Below, one piece after another: positions 1 to 8,354 of a stretch of DNA of 53,157 nucleotides. The DNA is taken from positions 35,653 to 88,809 of the forward strand of contig DIZW01000122.1 of assembly GCA_002428015.1 (NCBI GenBank), in the 5' to 3' direction. A program made the translations under genes and the position numbers. Under the pieces are notes generated by a model. The model made no database searches, was not told where the DNA came from, and saw only the letters and a program-made list of their open reading frames with translations. Position 1 is the stretch's first letter. Each line of letters starts with the position of its first letter. Source of the stretch: Oxalobacteraceae bacterium UBA6018 (GTDB taxonomy: Bacteria; Pseudomonadota; Gammaproteobacteria; Burkholderiales; Burkholderiaceae_D).

Positions 1-46
1 CGAATGTCGCCTCCGACCCCATCAGGATTTACAGCTCGAAACGTAT

Positions 47-1402
47 TTAACGCCGGCCGTACATCATCAATTCGGCCAGCAAACCGCGGGCAGGGGTGAC
101 GGCGTCGATCGCTGCCAGGCCCAGGCCGAGCAGGGCTTGCGCGGGGCCGCGGCTGGCGAAGGCGCGGGCCATCGTGTCGGTGAGGGTGACGGTGGTGCCG
201 CGGTCGGCGGCGCGGTCGGCGTTGAAGGCGGCCAGGCCGCACGGCGAGGGGTCCTTGGCCAGCGCGCGGGCCAGCACGGCGGCGTCGCGCAGACCGAGAT
301 TGAGGCCTTGGCCGGCGACCGGGTGCAGGGTCTGGGCGGCGTTGCCGATGGCGACAGTGCGGGCGCTGGCGCGTGCGTCGGCGTTGAGCCCAAGCTGGTA
401 GCAGGCGCGCGCACCGCAGGCGGTGAAGCGGCCTAGCCGGGTGCCGAACGCTTGGCCGAGCCGGGCCAGGAAGGCGGCGTCGTCCAGCGCGAGCAGCTCG
501 GCGGCGGTGTCCGGCCGGGCACACCAGACCAGGGCGTACTGGTGGCCGTCGCGGCCTTCCTGCGGCAGCAGGGCGAGCGGGCCTTCGTCGGTGAAGCGTT
601 CGAAGGCGCGCGCGGCGATCGGGTCGCTAACCGAGACGCGGGCGATGACGGCGCTTTGCTGGTAGTCGCGGGTGCGTCCTTGCCGGGTCTGTTCGCCGAA
701 TACGCCGCCTTCGGCCTGCACCACGACCCCGGCTTCGAGCGTGCCGCCGTCGTCCAGCGTGAGGGTGACGCCGTCGGCGTGTTCGGCCAGGGCGGTCACG
801 CGCAGCGGGCGCAGGGTGCGCACGCCGGCGCGTTCGCAGGCGCGGGCCAGGGCGTCGACCAGTTCGCCGTAGCGGGTGACGTGGCCGAGCGCTGGCACGT
901 GGTGCTCGGCGCGGTCGATCAGCGTGCGCCCAAAGTGGCCGCGGCGCGAGACGTGGATCTGGTGGATCGGGGTGGAAGGCAGCGGCCAGGCGCCCAGCTG
1001 TTCGAGCAATTGGCCGCTGCCGTGCGAGAGCGCGAGCGAACGCGGGTCGGTGATGGCCGCGCCAAGCGCCTTGGCGTCGATCAGGACGATGCGCTGGCCG
1101 TCGACGCCGCGCCGCGCCAGCATGGCGGCCAACGCCATGCCGACCGGGCCGGCGCCGCAAATGGCAATCGCCGCCGCCGGAGCCGCCGTGGTGATGCCCG
1201 CCGGGGGTGTGCTTGCGGTCGCCTCTGCAGTGGGTGTGTTCGCGGTGGTCCCTGCGGCGGGTATGCTTCCGGCCCTACCTGCCGCGCGTGCACTCCCGGC
1301 CGCGTCCGCGCTTCCGGTAGCGCCCACCGCACGGTTGCTCCCCGTCGCATCTGCCATGGGTGTGTTCGCGCTCATGGCCGGCGTGGGTCTGGGCCCGGTC
1401 AT
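47..1402 (-). CDS. ubiH: UbiH-type FAD-dependent ubiquinone hydroxylase
   Basis: A 451-residue flavoprotein monooxygenase of the UbiH/UbiF/VisC family, which hydroxylates the ring of ubiquinone precursors using FAD and O2 on the inner face of the membrane. Seen: the FAD dinucleotide fold GAGPVGMALAAMLARRG near residue 82, and the second FAD motif with GNAAQTLHPVAGQGLNLGLRD, the wording typical of UbiH, near residue 360. The ATG overlaps the pepP stop by four bases (ATGA), the same arrangement as pepP over murU, so translational coupling supports this start. Odd: the first ~78 residues are an Ala/Thr/Gly/Ser/Pro low-complexity stretch ahead of the FAD fold, which normally begins within about ten residues of the N-terminus; no usable start codon lies just before the fold. 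pepP-ubiH linkage is known from other proteobacteria. UbiF or UbiI specificity cannot be excluded. Confidence 0.88.
   Translation of the reverse strand: MTGPRPTPAMSANTPMADATGSNRAVGATGSADAAGSARAAGRAGSIPAAGTTANTPTAEATASTPPAGITTAAPAAAIAICGAGPVGMALAAMLARRGVDGQRIVLIDAKALGAAITDPRSLALSHGSGQLLEQLGAWPLPSTPIHQIHVSRRGHFGRTLIDRAEHHVPALGHVTRYGELVDALARACERAGVRTLRPLRVTALAEHADGVTLTLDDGGTLEAGVVVQAEGGVFGEQTRQGRTRDYQQSAVIARVSVSDPIAARAFERFTDEGPLALLPQEGRDGHQYALVWCARPDTAAELLALDDAAFLARLGQAFGTRLGRFTACGARACYQLGLNADARASARTVAIGNAAQTLHPVAGQGLNLGLRDAAVLARALAKDPSPCGLAAFNADRAADRGTTVTLTDTMARAFASRGPAQALLGLGLAAIDAVTPARGLLAELMMYGRR
1169..1402 (-). repeat. Degenerate GC-rich minisatellite encoding the ubiH N-terminal extension
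   Basis: This stretch encodes about 78 residues of degenerate short repeats (ATGS, AAG, TANTP-like words) ahead of the FAD-binding fold of ubiH. On the plus strand, words such as GGGTGTGTTCGCG recur (around 1229 and 1357). The repeat is imperfect, with variable period, and stays in frame. Confidence 0.7.
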
Positions 1403-2766
1403 GGCTGGCGCATCAGTTGTTCGATCTCGGCTATCCGCTTGGGCGCGGCCGCGCTGAGCACCGTGTGGCCGTCGGGGGTGAGGAGCACGTCGTCCTCGAT
1501 GCGGATGCCGATGTTCCAGAATTGTTCGGGCACGCCTTCGGCCGGGCGCACGTAGATGCCCGGTTCGACCGTGACCACCATCCCGGCCTGCAGCAGGCGC
1601 GATGGCTTGTCGTCCTGGGCCAGGTCGCGGTAGGCGCCGACGTCGTGCACGTCGAGCCCGAGCCAGTGGCCGGTGCCGTGCATGTAGAACTGCTGGTGGG
1701 CGCGCTCGGCGATCACGTCGTCGACGCTGGCGAAGCCGGCGCGGGGGAGCAGGCCGAGGTCGAGCATGCCTTGCGCGAGGACCTTGACGGCGGCGTCGTG
1801 GAAGTCGCTGTAGCGCCGTCCGGGCCGCACGGCGTCCATGGCCGCGTCCTGGGCCGCCAGCACCAGTTCGTAGAGACTGCGCTGGGCGGGGCTGAAGCGG
1901 CCGTTGACGGGGTAGGTGCGGGTGATGTCGGCGGCGTAGCTGTCCAACTCGCAGCCGGCGTCGATCAGGACCAGGTCGCCGTCGCGGGTGCGGGCGTTGT
2001 TGGCGTTGTAGTGCAGGATGCAGGCGTTGGCGCCGCTGGCGACGATCGGGGTGTAGGCGGGGAACTGGGCGCCGTTGCGGCGGAATTCGTGCAGCAGCTC
2101 GGCCTCGATCTCGTATTCGTGCATGCCGGCGCGGGTGGCGCGCATGGCGCGCGCGTGGGCGTGGCCGGAGATGGTGGCGGCGCGCAGCATGGTCTGTTGT
2201 TCGCTGTCGTCCTTGAACAGGCGCATCTCGTCGACCAGGGCGAACAGGTCGTGGGCGACGCTGGGGGCGGTGACGCCGGCGCGGGCCTGGCGCCGCACCG
2301 CGCCCAGCCAGGTCTTCATCTGCAGATCGAGCGCGGCGCTGTGGCCGAGCGCGTAGTAGGCGGCCGGCGCGTTGGCCAGCAGGCGCGCCATCTCGGTGTC
2401 GAGCTCCTCGATCGGGAAGGCGGCGTCGAAGCCGAAGGCGGCGCGCGCGCCCTCGGGGCCGTGGCGCAGGCCGTCCCAGATTTCACGCTCGGGATTCTTC
2501 TGGCGGCAGAACAGGATGGCCTGGGCGGCCCGCTCGGCGCGCGCGGCCACCAGGACCAGCACGCTGTCCGGCTCGGTGAAGCCGGTCAGGTAGTAGAAGT
2601 GGCTGTCGTGGCGGTAGGGGTAGTCGGCGTCGCTGTTGCGCGCCACTTCCGGGGCGGTGGCGAGGATCGCGACGGCGCCGGGCGCCATGGCGGCGCACAG
2701 GCGCGCGCGGCGCGCGGCGAAGGCGCTCATGGGGGTGGCGGCGCTGGTGGCGGCTGGCGCGTTCAT
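1399..2766 (-). CDS. pepP: Xaa-Pro aminopeptidase
   Basis: A 455-residue dimanganese M24B metallopeptidase that removes the N-terminal residue from peptides whose second residue is proline; cytoplasmic. An N-terminal AMP_N domain occupies roughly residues 20-155 (FAARRARLCAAM; HDSHFYYLTGFTEPDSVLVL). The C-terminal pita-bread domain shows the metal ligands in order: Asp in LVLIDAGCELD and ADITRTYPV, His in HGTGHWLGLDVHD, Glu in TVEPGIYV and Glu in GIRIEDD. The start MNAPAATSAA is chosen because its ATG overlaps the murU stop by four bases; the frame stays open upstream but inside murU. It lies between murU and ubiH in one minus-strand operon. Length fits the family (E. coli PepP about 440). 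Confidence 0.93.
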   Translation of the reverse strand: MNAPAATSAATPMSAFAARRARLCAAMAPGAVAILATAPEVARNSDADYPYRHDSHFYYLTGFTEPDSVLVLVAARAERAAQAILFCRQKNPEREIWDGLRHGPEGARAAFGFDAAFPIEELDTEMARLLANAPAAYYALGHSAALDLQMKTWLGAVRRQARAGVTAPSVAHDLFALVDEMRLFKDDSEQQTMLRAATISGHAHARAMRATRAGMHEYEIEAELLHEFRRNGAQFPAYTPIVASGANACILHYNANNARTRDGDLVLIDAGCELDSYAADITRTYPVNGRFSPAQRSLYELVLAAQDAAMDAVRPGRRYSDFHDAAVKVLAQGMLDLGLLPRAGFASVDDVIAERAHQQFYMHGTGHWLGLDVHDVGAYRDLAQDDKPSRLLQAGMVVTVEPGIYVRPAEGVPEQFWNIGIRIEDDVLLTPDGHTVLSAAAPKRIAEIEQLMRQP

Positions 2767-3476
2767 GGCCGTTTCGCCAGCGGCGCGTTGAGCTGGTCGA
2801 GCTGCTCGACCGTGCCGACGTTGACCCATTCGCCTTCGTAGATCTCGCCGCCCACCAGGCCGCGCTCGGCGTACTGGCGAATCAGCTTGCCCAGGCCGGC
2901 GTGCTGGCCGGGGACGATGGCGGCGAACATCTCGGGACGGTACACGCCGATGTTGGAGAAGTTCCACATGGGCGAGCCGGTGTTGGCGAGCGAGTACATG
3001 GTCAGCGCGAAGTCGCCCTTGGGGTTGTGCCAGGGGTTGGGCGTGAGGTACAGCCAGCAGGCGTCGCGCTTTTCGGGCGGCAGCGGATTGCCCCACAGGT
3101 CCTCGTCCTCGAGCACGTCCTTGACCTGTTCGAAGTCGAAGTAGGGGCAGTAGATGTCGCCCGACAGCGCCAGGAAGGGCTCCTCGCCCAGCAGGTGCAG
3201 GGCGTTGGCGATGCCGCCCGCGGTCTCGAGCGCGGTCGCCTCGGCCGAGTAGGCGATGCGCGCGCCGTACTGGCTGCCGTCGCCGAGGGCGTCTTCGATC
3301 ATCTGGCCCAGGTGGGCGTGGTTGATGACGATCTCGGTGATCCCGGCGCGCACCAGGTTGAGGATGTGCCAGACGATCAGGGGCCGTCCACGCACCTTGA
3401 GCAGCGGCTTCGGGCAGGTGTCGGTGAGCGGTCGCATCCGCTCTCCGCGGCCGGCGGCAAGAATCATGGCTTTCAT
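2763..3476 (-). CDS. murU: N-acetylmuramate alpha-1-phosphate uridylyltransferase
   Basis: A 237-residue nucleotidyltransferase that makes UDP-MurNAc from MurNAc-1-phosphate and UTP in the cell-wall recycling bypass of de novo (fosfomycin-sensitive) synthesis. Seen: the N-terminal signature MILAAGRGERMRPLTDTCPK with catalytic Lys in KPLLKV, the NDP-sugar pocket around ALSGDIYCPYFD, and GVYRPEMF. The call rests on the neighbouring kinase amgK, 13 bp upstream; the amgK-murU pair next to lptD is known from Pseudomonas. Without that context it could be called a generic glucose-1-phosphate-type nucleotidyltransferase. Its stop overlaps the pepP start (ATGA). Confidence 0.9.
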   Translation of the reverse strand: MKAMILAAGRGERMRPLTDTCPKPLLKVRGRPLIVWHILNLVRAGITEIVINHAHLGQMIEDALGDGSQYGARIAYSAEATALETAGGIANALHLLGEEPFLALSGDIYCPYFDFEQVKDVLEDEDLWGNPLPPEKRDACWLYLTPNPWHNPKGDFALTMYSLANTGSPMWNFSNIGVYRPEMFAAIVPGQHAGLGKLIRQYAERGLVGGEIYEGEWVNVGTVEQLDQLNAPLAKRP

Positions 3477-3489
3477 GTCGGTCCCGGTG

Positions 3490-4545
3490 TCAGAAGGTGT
3501 AGCCGACCTGCGGTGCCTTGTCCTCGAACTGGTCGAGCAGGCGCACCAGGGGCTTGAGCACGGTGTAGCGGTTGGCGGTCTTGCGCACGTAGTCGATCAC
3601 GGTGGGCAGGTCGCCCAGGTAGGCGCTCTTGCCGTCGCGGTAGTTCAGGCGGCAGAAGATGCCGAGGATCTTGAGGTGGCGCTGCAGGGCCATGAATTCG
3701 AAGTCGCGGTAGAAGCTGTCGATGTCGGGGTTGACCGGCAGCCCGACCTGCTTGGCGCCTTGCCAGTAGCGCACCACCCAGTCGAGCACCATCTCCTCGT
3801 CCCATTGGACGTAGGCGTCGCGCAGCAGCGAGGCGAGGTCGTAGGTGACGGGGCCGTACAGGGCGTCCTGGAAGTCGAGCACGCCCGGGTTGCCCTGGTC
3901 GAGGAACATCAGGTTGCGCGAGTGGTAATCGCGGTGCACGAACACCTGCTGCTGGGCCAAGTTGTTGGCGATGATGGCGTCGAACACGCCGTCGAGCTGG
4001 GCGCGCTGGGCCTCGCTCATGGTGATACCGAGGTGTTTGCCGATGAACCATTCGGGGAACAGGTTCAGCTCGCGCAGGAGGATGGCGCGGTCGTACTCGG
4101 GCAGCACGCCGCTCTGGCTGTGCAGCTGGAAGCGGATCAGGGCGGCGGTGGCGTCGGCGTACATGAAGGCGGCGTTGTCGACGTCCAGGCGCTGCAGGTA
4201 GGTGGTGCTGCCGAGGTCGGACAGCAGCAGGAAGCCGCGCGCGACGTCGCGCGCGACGATGGCCGGCACGCTCACGCCGGCTTCCAGCAGCAGGCCTTGC
4301 ACGTGGATAAAGGCCGGGACGTTTTCGCGCTCGGGCGGGGCGTCCATGGCGATCAGCGTATCGCCCAGCTTGGCGCGCAGGGCGGGCACGACGTCGTAGC
4401 GGAAGTAGCGGCGGAAGCTGGCGTCGGACGAGGCGGCGCGCCCGCTTGCGGGGTCGACCAGGTTCTGCGGCGCGAGCCATTCGGTCAGCTGGGCCAGGCG
4501 CAGGTCAGGCGGGGAAACGGGTGGTTGTGTTGACAATGAAGACAT
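3490..4545 (-). CDS. amgK: N-acetylmuramate/N-acetylglucosamine anomeric kinase
   Basis: A 351-residue aminoglycoside-phosphotransferase-fold kinase that phosphorylates MurNAc or GlcNAc at C1, feeding MurU. Seen: the catalytic loop VHRDYHSRNLMFLD (HxDxxxxN), the metal-binding VLDFQDALYGPVTYDLASLL, and an N-terminal substrate lobe. I chose MSSLSTQPPV as start because the homologous region begins soon after; an in-frame ATG at 4602 would add 19 residues but sits in the promoter region shared with lptD. It is the first gene of the minus-strand run amgK-murU-pepP-ubiH. The recycling function is inferred from the family and from the adjacent murU. Confidence 0.88.
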   Translation of the reverse strand: MSSLSTQPPVSPPDLRLAQLTEWLAPQNLVDPASGRAASSDASFRRYFRYDVVPALRAKLGDTLIAMDAPPERENVPAFIHVQGLLLEAGVSVPAIVARDVARGFLLLSDLGSTTYLQRLDVDNAAFMYADATAALIRFQLHSQSGVLPEYDRAILLRELNLFPEWFIGKHLGITMSEAQRAQLDGVFDAIIANNLAQQQVFVHRDYHSRNLMFLDQGNPGVLDFQDALYGPVTYDLASLLRDAYVQWDEEMVLDWVVRYWQGAKQVGLPVNPDIDSFYRDFEFMALQRHLKILGIFCRLNYRDGKSAYLGDLPTVIDYVRKTANRYTVLKPLVRLLDQFEDKAPQVGYTF

Positions 4546-4585
4546 GAAGCGGCCTGTGGAATCCAGTTGATGGTGAAGATTCCCA

Positions 4586-4591
4586 TATAAT
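4586..4591 (+). promoter_or_regulatory. Candidate -10 box ahead of lptD
   Basis: A perfect TATAAT lies 52 bases before the lptD start in the short amgK-lptD divergent region. The best TTGA-type -35 (4567-4572) is only 13 bases upstream, too close for a normal sigma-70 promoter, so only the -10 match is firm. Confidence 0.35.
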
Positions 4592-4643
4592 ACGCAATTC
4601 AACTCAAAAAATCGCCTGTCATAGTGGTGAAACGCATCTTTTC

Positions 4644-6884
4644 ATGAGCTGGTTTTCAGCCTCTCCCCCCTCTCAGCGTTGGGCCTATGCCTTGAGCGCG
4701 CTCGCCACCGCCACCGCGGTGCCTGTGTTCGCCCAGACCCCGCAGGCGGGTGCGCCGGCGCACAAGCGCGTGCCCTCCACCGACACCACGGTGACCGTCC
4801 ACGCCGAGAAGATCTCGGGCCGGCCGGAGCGCGAGATCACGCTCGAGGGCGATGCCGAACTGCTGCGCGCGGACACCCGCCTGACCGCCGACGTGGTCTG
4901 CTTCAAGCAGGTCGAGGATCAGGTCACGGCCGACGGCAACGTCAAGATGTGGCGCTTCGGCGACCGCTACAAGGGCGACCAGCTGGAGTTGAACATGACC
5001 ACCGGGAAGGGCTACGTGCTGCGCCCGGAGTACCATATGGAGCTCAACAACGCGCAGGGCAAGGCGCGCCGCCTGGACTTCCTCAGCGAGGAGGAGGCGG
5101 TCGTCAGCGATGGCACCTACAGCACCTGCGAGGGGCCCAATCCGGACTGGTACCTGAAGTCCTCGACCCTGCGCCTGGACCAGGGCCGCGACGTCGGCGT
5201 GGCTGGCAAGACGGTGGTGTACTTCAAGGGCGTGCCTATCCTCGGCACCCCGGCCATGTCGTTCTCGCTGTCGGGCGCGCGCCGCTCCGGCTGGCTGCCG
5301 CCGTCGGTCGGCCTGGGCTCCAAGGGCCGCGCCGAGGTGATGGTGCCGTACTACTTCAACATCGCGCCCAACCGCGACCTGACCGTGTTCCCGCGCCTGA
5401 TGCTCGACCGCGGCCTGCAGATGGGCGCCACCGCGCGCTACATCGGCGAGACCGACGCCGGCCTGTACCAGGGCGAGACCCACGCCGAGCTGCTGCTGCA
5501 CGACCGCATCAGCAAGACCAACCGCTGGTTCCTCAACTCGGTGCATTCGCAGGCGCTGGCGCCCGGCCTGTCGTACGGCTGGAACGTGCGCGGCGCGTCC
5601 GACAACGAATACCCGAGCGACTTCTCCAAGTCGGTCTCGCTGACGGCCGAGCGCCAGCTGCTGCGCGAGCTGCGCACCGACTACAACAGCCAGTACTGGT
5701 CGCTGGCGGCGCGCGTGCAGAACTACCAGATCCTGCAGGACCCGGCCGCGGTGACCGATCCGAGCCTGACGGTGGCGCGGCCCTACGACCGCCTGCCCGA
5801 GATCCTGTTCCACGCGGGCCGCTACGACGTGGCCGGCTTCGACTGGTCGGTCGACGCCCAGATCACGCGCTTCTCGCACCCGGAACTGGCCAACGGCAAC
5901 CGCGCCGTGTTCACGCCCCAGGTGAGCTATCCCTTCATCCGGCCGGGCTACTTCATCACGCCCAAGCTGCAGCTCAACGCCAGCGCCTACCAGCTCGACC
6001 GCAGCGGCCTTGAGCCGGCCCGCTCGCTCACGCGCAGCCTGCCCACCTTCTCGGTCGACAGCGGGCTGGTGTTCGAGCGCCCGGCCAAGCTGCTCGGCAA
6101 AGCCGTGACCCAGACCCTGGAGCCGCGCCTGTTCTACGTGTACACGCCGTACAAGGACCAGAGCCAGTTCCCCAATTTCGATTCGGCCGAGGCCAGCTTC
6201 AACTTCGCCCAGCTGTTCAACGAGAACCGCTTCATCGGCGCGGACCGCATTTCCGACGCCAACCAGGTCACCACGGCGCTGGTGTCGCGCTTCGTCGAGC
6301 AGAACGGCACCGAGCGCCTGCGCCTGGCGCTGGGCCAGCGGTTCTACCTGTCCGAGCAGCGCGTCCAGCTCACCAGCACGGCGCCGCGCAACGAGAGCCG
6401 CTCGGACGTGCTGCTGGCCGCCGCCGGCCAGATTTCGGAAACCTGGAGCTTCGACAGCGCCATCGAATACAATGCCAGCGCAAGCAGCGTAGTGACCTCG
6501 AACGCCGGGATGCAGTGGCATCCGGCGCCGATGAAGGTGTTCAACGCCGAATACCGCTACCTGCGCGACAGTTTCAAAAACCTTGACGTGTCGAGCCAGT
6601 GGCCGCTGTCGCTGCGCTGGTATGGCGTGGGGCGGATCAGCTACTCGCTGCTCGACCATAAAGTGCTCGAATCGCTGCTCGGGCTGGAATACAAGGCCGA
6701 CTGCTGGGTGTTCCGCATGGGAGCCCAGCGTTTCGTGACCACGGCGCGCAATACCTCGACGCCGATTTTCTTCCAGCTGGAGTTGAACGGCCTGTCCAAG
6801 CTCGGCTTCGGCAGCCCGCTCGAATCGTTTTACCGCAGCATTCCCGGCTATGCCCGGGTGAATCAGACGTCGTCCACCCGTTAA
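4644..6884 (+). CDS. lptD: LPS-assembly outer membrane protein LptD
   Basis: A 746-residue outer-membrane beta-barrel that, with LptE, inserts lipopolysaccharide into the outer leaflet. A signal peptide covers roughly residues 1-31 (ALSALATATAVPVFAQ). An OstA/LptA-like jellyroll follows (residues about 50-200: EITLEGDAELLRADTRLTAD, VTADGNVKMWRFGDRYKGDQ) and then the LptD barrel. Cysteines occur at DVVCFK, YSTCEGP and near the C-terminus at ADCWVFRM, consistent with the inter-domain disulphides known for LptD. No good Shine-Dalgarno precedes the ATG. It is the first gene of lptD-surA-pdxA-rsmA, the same order as in enterobacteria. Its partner LptE is encoded at 20567. Confidence 0.95.
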   Translation: MSWFSASPPSQRWAYALSALATATAVPVFAQTPQAGAPAHKRVPSTDTTVTVHAEKISGRPEREITLEGDAELLRADTRLTADVVCFKQVEDQVTADGNVKMWRFGDRYKGDQLELNMTTGKGYVLRPEYHMELNNAQGKARRLDFLSEEEAVVSDGTYSTCEGPNPDWYLKSSTLRLDQGRDVGVAGKTVVYFKGVPILGTPAMSFSLSGARRSGWLPPSVGLGSKGRAEVMVPYYFNIAPNRDLTVFPRLMLDRGLQMGATARYIGETDAGLYQGETHAELLLHDRISKTNRWFLNSVHSQALAPGLSYGWNVRGASDNEYPSDFSKSVSLTAERQLLRELRTDYNSQYWSLAARVQNYQILQDPAAVTDPSLTVARPYDRLPEILFHAGRYDVAGFDWSVDAQITRFSHPELANGNRAVFTPQVSYPFIRPGYFITPKLQLNASAYQLDRSGLEPARSLTRSLPTFSVDSGLVFERPAKLLGKAVTQTLEPRLFYVYTPYKDQSQFPNFDSAEASFNFAQLFNENRFIGADRISDANQVTTALVSRFVEQNGTERLRLALGQRFYLSEQRVQLTSTAPRNESRSDVLLAAAGQISETWSFDSAIEYNASASSVVTSNAGMQWHPAPMKVFNAEYRYLRDSFKNLDVSSQWPLSLRWYGVGRISYSLLDHKVLESLLGLEYKADCWVFRMGAQRFVTTARNTSTPIFFQLELNGLSKLGFGSPLESFYRSIPGYARVNQTSSTR

Positions 6885-6933
6885 GGCCAGGCGATGTTCG
6901 AGCTACCGTTTTTTCACCGCAGTTTCACCTGAT

Positions 6934-8352
6934 ATGAGTGTGTTCCAGATGATGCGTAAAGCCAGTGTGCACCAATTCAAACTTGCCGCGCTCGCGCTGT
7001 CCGTGCTGATGGCCGGCCAGGCCGCGGCCCAGCCCAGCACCGCCGCCAAGCCGGCCAAGGCGGCCGCCGCCGCCCCGGTCAAGCCGTCCAGCGGCTTCCT
7101 GCCGCCGGCCGCGGCCAACGCCAACGTGATCGATTCGATCGCGGTGGTGGTCAACGACGAGGTCATCACGCGCAACGAGATCGCCGCGCGCTTGAAGAGC
7201 GTGGAGGCGACCATGAAGGCGCAGAAGGCGCCGATGCCGGCCGCCGCCGACCTGCAGCGCCAGGTGGTCGAGATGATGATCGGCGAGCGCGCCCAGTCGC
7301 AGCTGGCCAAGGAAATGGGCGTGCGCGTCGACGACACCATGCTCGACCGCGCCATCGGCCGCATCGCCGAAGGCCAGAAGATGAGCGTGCAGGAGTTGCG
7401 CAACCAGCTGGAAAAGAGCGGCATGACCTTCGCCGCCTTCCGCGAGGAGATCCGCAACGAGATCATGATGCAGCGCCTGCGCGAGCATGAGGTGGACAAC
7501 AAGATCCAGATTTCGGACGCCGAAGTGGACACCTACCTGGCCGCCGAGAAGGCCGCCGCGGCCGAGCAGGTCGACGTCAACATCGCCCAGATCATGGTGC
7601 GCATCCCGGAAAACGCTTCGCCCGAGCAGATCGCCGCACGCCGCGCGCGCGCCGAGGAAGTGCTGCGCCAGATCGTCACCGGTGCCGATTTCGGCAAGGT
7701 CGCGGCCACCTATTCCGACGCCAGCGACGCCCTGAAGGGCGGCGAAATCGGCTGGCGCCCGTCGCAGCAGATTCCGCCGGTGTTCGCCGAGGCGCTCGCC
7801 AAGCTCAAGCCGGGCCAGGTCACACCGATCATCAAGAGCAGCACCGGCTTTCACATCCTTAAGCTGGTGGACCGCCGCAGCGCCGCCGACAACAAGGACA
7901 AGGCGGTGGTGCAGCAGACCCACGCGCGCCACATCCTGCTGAAGGTGACCCCGACCATGACGGCCGACCAGGCCAAGCGCAAGCTGACCGAATTGAAGGA
8001 GCGCCTCGACAACAAGGCGGCCAAGTTCGACGAGCTGGCGCGCCTGTTCTCCAACGACGGCTCGGCCAGCAAGGGCGGCGACCTGGGCTGGCTGTACCCG
8101 GGCGACACCGTGCCGGAATTCGAGGCCGCCATGAACACCCTCAAGCCGGGCGAAGTGAGCGGCGTAATCGAGACGCCCTACGGCTACCACCTGATCGAGG
8201 TCCTCGAGCGCAAGAGCGACGACCAGTCCAAGGAGCGCCAGCGTAACGCGGCGCGCAACGTGATCCACGAGCGCAAGCTGGCTGAGGCGACCGAAGAATG
8301 GCAGCGCGAGGTGCGCGACCGCGCCTACGTCGAATTCCGCGACGAGAAATAA
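6934..8352 (+). CDS. surA: Periplasmic chaperone and peptidyl-prolyl isomerase SurA
   Basis: A 472-residue chaperone that escorts outer-membrane beta-barrel proteins, including LptD, across the periplasm. A signal peptide spans residues 1 to about 29 (LAALALSVLMAGQAAAQ), then an Ala/Pro/Lys-rich linker. The SurA N-domain begins at IDSIAVVVNDEVITRNE, followed by two parvulin domains (about 205-305 with FGKVAATYSDASDALKGGEIGW, and about 325-425 with THARHILLKV and KGGDLGWLYPG) and a C-terminal helix. The stop is two bases before pdxA. An alternative start at 6949 (MMRKAS) is possible. Co-transcription with its client lptD is the usual arrangement. Confidence 0.95.
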   Translation: MSVFQMMRKASVHQFKLAALALSVLMAGQAAAQPSTAAKPAKAAAAAPVKPSSGFLPPAAANANVIDSIAVVVNDEVITRNEIAARLKSVEATMKAQKAPMPAAADLQRQVVEMMIGERAQSQLAKEMGVRVDDTMLDRAIGRIAEGQKMSVQELRNQLEKSGMTFAAFREEIRNEIMMQRLREHEVDNKIQISDAEVDTYLAAEKAAAAEQVDVNIAQIMVRIPENASPEQIAARRARAEEVLRQIVTGADFGKVAATYSDASDALKGGEIGWRPSQQIPPVFAEALAKLKPGQVTPIIKSSTGFHILKLVDRRSAADNKDKAVVQQTHARHILLKVTPTMTADQAKRKLTELKERLDNKAAKFDELARLFSNDGSASKGGDLGWLYPGDTVPEFEAAMNTLKPGEVSGVIETPYGYHLIEVLERKSDDQSKERQRNAARNVIHERKLAEATEEWQREVRDRAYVEFRDEK

Positions 8353-8354
8353 GC

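Noticed and set aside
1..46. Possible gene end at the left edge
   Set aside because: Too short to assign; no conserved protein ending is readable in any frame.
4567..4591. Complete -35/-10 promoter for lptD
   Set aside because: TTGATG and TATAAT are only 13 bases apart, so only the -10 match is reported.
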